Source: Peptostreptococcaceae bacterium
Lineage (GTDB): Bacteria > Bacillota > Clostridia > Peptostreptococcales > Peptostreptococcaceae
Direction of reading: 5' to 3'
Assembly (NCBI GenBank): GCA_029983575.1
Contig: JASBZE010000017.1
Coordinates: 1-24,122, forward strand
DNA: 24,122 nucleotides
The notes under the pieces were generated by a model, which ran no database searches, was not told the origin of the DNA, and saw nothing but the letters and a program-made list of their open reading frames with translations. Shown here piece after piece: positions 22,293 through 24,122 of this stretch. The translations under genes were made by a program, and so were the position numbers. Every line of letters begins with the position of its first letter. Position 1 is the first letter of the stretch.

Positions 22293-24011
22293 ATGGCAAG
22301 TTATATAGAGGCAAGTATGCTTAAGAGGATGTTTAAATCGGGTGCGGCAAACTTGCAAAATAATAAAGACTATATTGATAAGTTAAATGTATTTCCCGTG
22401 CCAGATGGAGATACGGGAACTAATTTATCGCTCACGATGAGTTATGCGATTAGAGAGCTGGACAAAGTAGGTGATATGAGCGTCACTGCTGTCAGTAAGG
22501 CTATTTCAAAGGGATCTCTGATGGGAGCTAGGGGTAACTCAGGAGTAATACTATCTCAAATTCTCAGAGGATTTTCTCAAGCGGTAGATGGCAAGGAAAA
22601 ATTAGGCACAGAAGATTTTGCTAAGGCTATAAAAAAAGGTGCCGAAGTAAGTTACAAGGCGGTAATCAAACCAATTGAGGGTACTATACTCACTGTTGTA
22701 AGAGAAACCGGTGATTTTGCTATCAAGCTGGCAAAAAAAGAAAAGGACATGGAGCAGTTTCTAGTTCAGATTGTTGAGTACGCTAGGGAATCTGTTGAGA
22801 GGACACCTGATCAATTACAGGCGCTTAAAGATGCGGGAGTAGTTGACTCAGGAGCGAAGGGACTAGTTACGATTTACGAGGGTATGTTGGCTGCCTATAA
22901 GGGAAATGACATCAAACTTGAGCAAGTTCAGACGACAACTCAAAGTACGCCTCAAGCAACTGGTGCTGCAAGTGTAAATGAAGATATTAAATTTGGATAC
23001 TGTACCGAGTTTATAATCGACACAAATGAAGATAACAAAGATGAGATAAAGGACTATATGCTAAAGATAGGTGACTCATTGGCCGTGGTTGGAGATGACG
23101 GACTTGTTAAGGTCCACGTTCACACAAACGATCCGGGAGAGGCAATATCAGAAGCTTTAAAATATGGTCAGCTTTTGACTGTAAAAATTGAGAATATGAG
23201 ATTCCAACACGAAAATATTGTTTTGGAACAAGGTAATGAAGGACATGAGGGAGAGTCTACTCACAGTGAACACTCACACGCCAGCTTTGTAAATGACGAA
23301 GATATAGAAAGTTCGGCTCATGCATCTAAAGCTATAGAAGAGCCTGTAGAGAAAAAGAAATACGGGTTTATAGCGACTTCAATAGGTGATGGATTAAATA
23401 AAATATTTAAAGACCTGGGAATAGATTATGTAATTGCCGGCGGACAAACTATGAATCCATCTACAGAAGATTTCTTGGCGGGTATAAAAAATATAAACGC
23501 GGAAAATATAATTATCTTACCTAATAATGGAAATATTATAATGGCTGCAAATCAAGCTAAGGAAATATCTGAGGGAAATATCGCAGTAATTCCAACTAAA
23601 AATATACCACATGGATTCTCAGCTATGTTGGCATTTGATCCTGAACTAGATTTAGAAGAAAACGCTGAAAATATGACTGAAATACTAGAAGATGTCAAGG
23701 CTGGGGAAGTAACTTTTGCAGTTAGGGACACTTCTATGAATGGAGTCGACATCAAAGAGGGAAATATAATAGGAATAGCACAGAAGGAAATAAAGGTTGC
23801 TGGTGATGACGTAACCAAGACTACTTTTGACCTTATAGACTCCCTAGTCGACGAGGATGCTTCTATAATAAGCATCTATTATGGAGAGGACGTAAAAGAA
23901 GATGAGGCAGACGCTCTAAGGGCTATGCTTGAGGAAAAGTATGCGGACTTAGACGTAGAAATGTTCTATGGAGGACAACCTCTCTACTACTATCTGATAT
24001 CGGTTGAATAG
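22293..24011 (+). CDS. fakA: Fatty acid kinase catalytic subunit FakA (DhaL/YloV family)
   Basis: FakA phosphorylates fatty acids bound by a FakB/DegV-type carrier, using ATP, for entry into phospholipid synthesis. The N-terminal DhaL (Dak2) nucleotide-binding domain shows KLNVFPVPDGDTGTNLSLTM, followed by GSLMGARGNSGVILSQILRG and later LKDAGVVDSGAKGLVTIYEG. The middle domain contains FGYCTEFIID and DGLVKVHVHTNDPGEAI. The C-terminal domain has FIATSIGDGLNKIFKDLG, GGQTMNPSTEDFL and ILPNNGNIIMAANQA. The 572 residues are slightly longer than typical (~550). The linker at residues about 312-350 is rich in His, Glu and Ser. GGAGG precedes the ATG at 22293. No FakB is encoded in the window. Confidence 0.95.
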   Translation: MASYIEASMLKRMFKSGAANLQNNKDYIDKLNVFPVPDGDTGTNLSLTMSYAIRELDKVGDMSVTAVSKAISKGSLMGARGNSGVILSQILRGFSQAVDGKEKLGTEDFAKAIKKGAEVSYKAVIKPIEGTILTVVRETGDFAIKLAKKEKDMEQFLVQIVEYARESVERTPDQLQALKDAGVVDSGAKGLVTIYEGMLAAYKGNDIKLEQVQTTTQSTPQATGAASVNEDIKFGYCTEFIIDTNEDNKDEIKDYMLKIGDSLAVVGDDGLVKVHVHTNDPGEAISEALKYGQLLTVKIENMRFQHENIVLEQGNEGHEGESTHSEHSHASFVNDEDIESSAHASKAIEEPVEKKKYGFIATSIGDGLNKIFKDLGIDYVIAGGQTMNPSTEDFLAGIKNINAENIIILPNNGNIIMAANQAKEISEGNIAVIPTKNIPHGFSAMLAFDPELDLEENAENMTEILEDVKAGEVTFAVRDTSMNGVDIKEGNIIGIAQKEIKVAGDDVTKTTFDLIDSLVDEDASIISIYYGEDVKEDEADALRAMLEEKYADLDVEMFYGGQPLYYYLISVE

Positions 24012-24023
24012 AAATTAGTACAC

Positions 24024-24054
24024 AAAAACTCACGGATTTTTCCGTGAGTTTTTT
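24024..24054 (+). terminator. Rho-independent terminator after fakA
   Basis: AAAAACTCACGGA (24024-24036) pairs with TCCGTGAGTTTTT (24041-24053) around TTTT, with the T-run reaching 24054. Stem and tail are both clear. The last ~70 bases of the window hold nothing I can identify. Confidence 0.92.
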
Positions 24055-24122
24055 ATGCTTTTTTATGTTTTTTTGGTTCTATGTCAAATAACGTTGATGA
24101 CAATATAATCAACTAATATTTT

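Overview
The window is a stretch of chromosome from a low-GC, anaerobic Bacillota-type bacterium. I infer this from the AT-rich DNA, heavy use of AGA/AGG arginine codons, strong GGAGG-type ribosome binding sites, the oxygen-independent (cobalt-early) cobalamin route, and a Firmicutes-style rpmB / Asp23-family / FakA gene group. A Tissierellia or Clostridia relative fits, but the sequence alone does not fix the genus.

Bases 89-19446 hold one long co-directional cluster for anaerobic corrinoid synthesis. The order is cobC, cobQ(cbiP), cbiA, cbiB, a cobD-pduX fusion, cbiC, cbiD, cbiE, cbiT, cbiF, cbiG, cbiH, cbiJ, cbiK, cbiL, a hemC-cobA-hemD triple fusion, and hemB. Together they lead from 5-aminolevulinate (HemB) through porphobilinogen, hydroxymethylbilane, uroporphyrinogen III and precorrin-2 (triple fusion). 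The route continues through cobalt insertion (CbiK), ring methylation and contraction (CbiL, H, F, G, D, J, E, T, C), amidation (CbiA, CobQ) and aminopropanol attachment (CbiB, fed by the CobD-PduX fusion). CobC acts at the nucleotide-loop end. Precorrin-2 dehydrogenase, the adenosyltransferase, CobU/S/T and cobalt uptake genes are not in the window. Several genes overlap or nearly abut, and no internal terminator is visible. A clear terminator follows hemB at 19504-19542.

Bases 19578-21446 hold an unrecognised lipoprotein with its own -10 element and an RpiR/MurR-type SIS-domain regulator preceded by a perfect inverted repeat. At 21521-21550 a bidirectional terminator separates this from rpmB (L28, minus strand). 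Divergently from rpmB run an Asp23/Gls24-family gene and fakA, which ends at a terminator near 24024-24054.

The most unusual trait is how many short tandem duplications there are. Five cobalamin enzymes (CobQ, CbiB, CbiD, CbiT, CbiG) carry in-frame inserts built from tandem repeats, mostly rich in Lys, Asp, Asn and Glu. Their units are 15, 21, 24, 24, 30, 39 and 48 bp, all multiples of three. Gaps between genes carry repeats of 11, 13, 16, 19, 23 and about 38 bp, most not multiples of three. Several lie on translation start regions and have produced a doubled ribosome binding site (cbiC) and short upstream reading frames that overlap the true starts (cbiD, cbiT). Together with the two gene fusions, this is the best candidate for something little described. 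I see no mobile element, CRISPR array, tRNA or rRNA gene. No gene-free stretch exceeds 300 bases; the longest gaps are about 160-195 bases.
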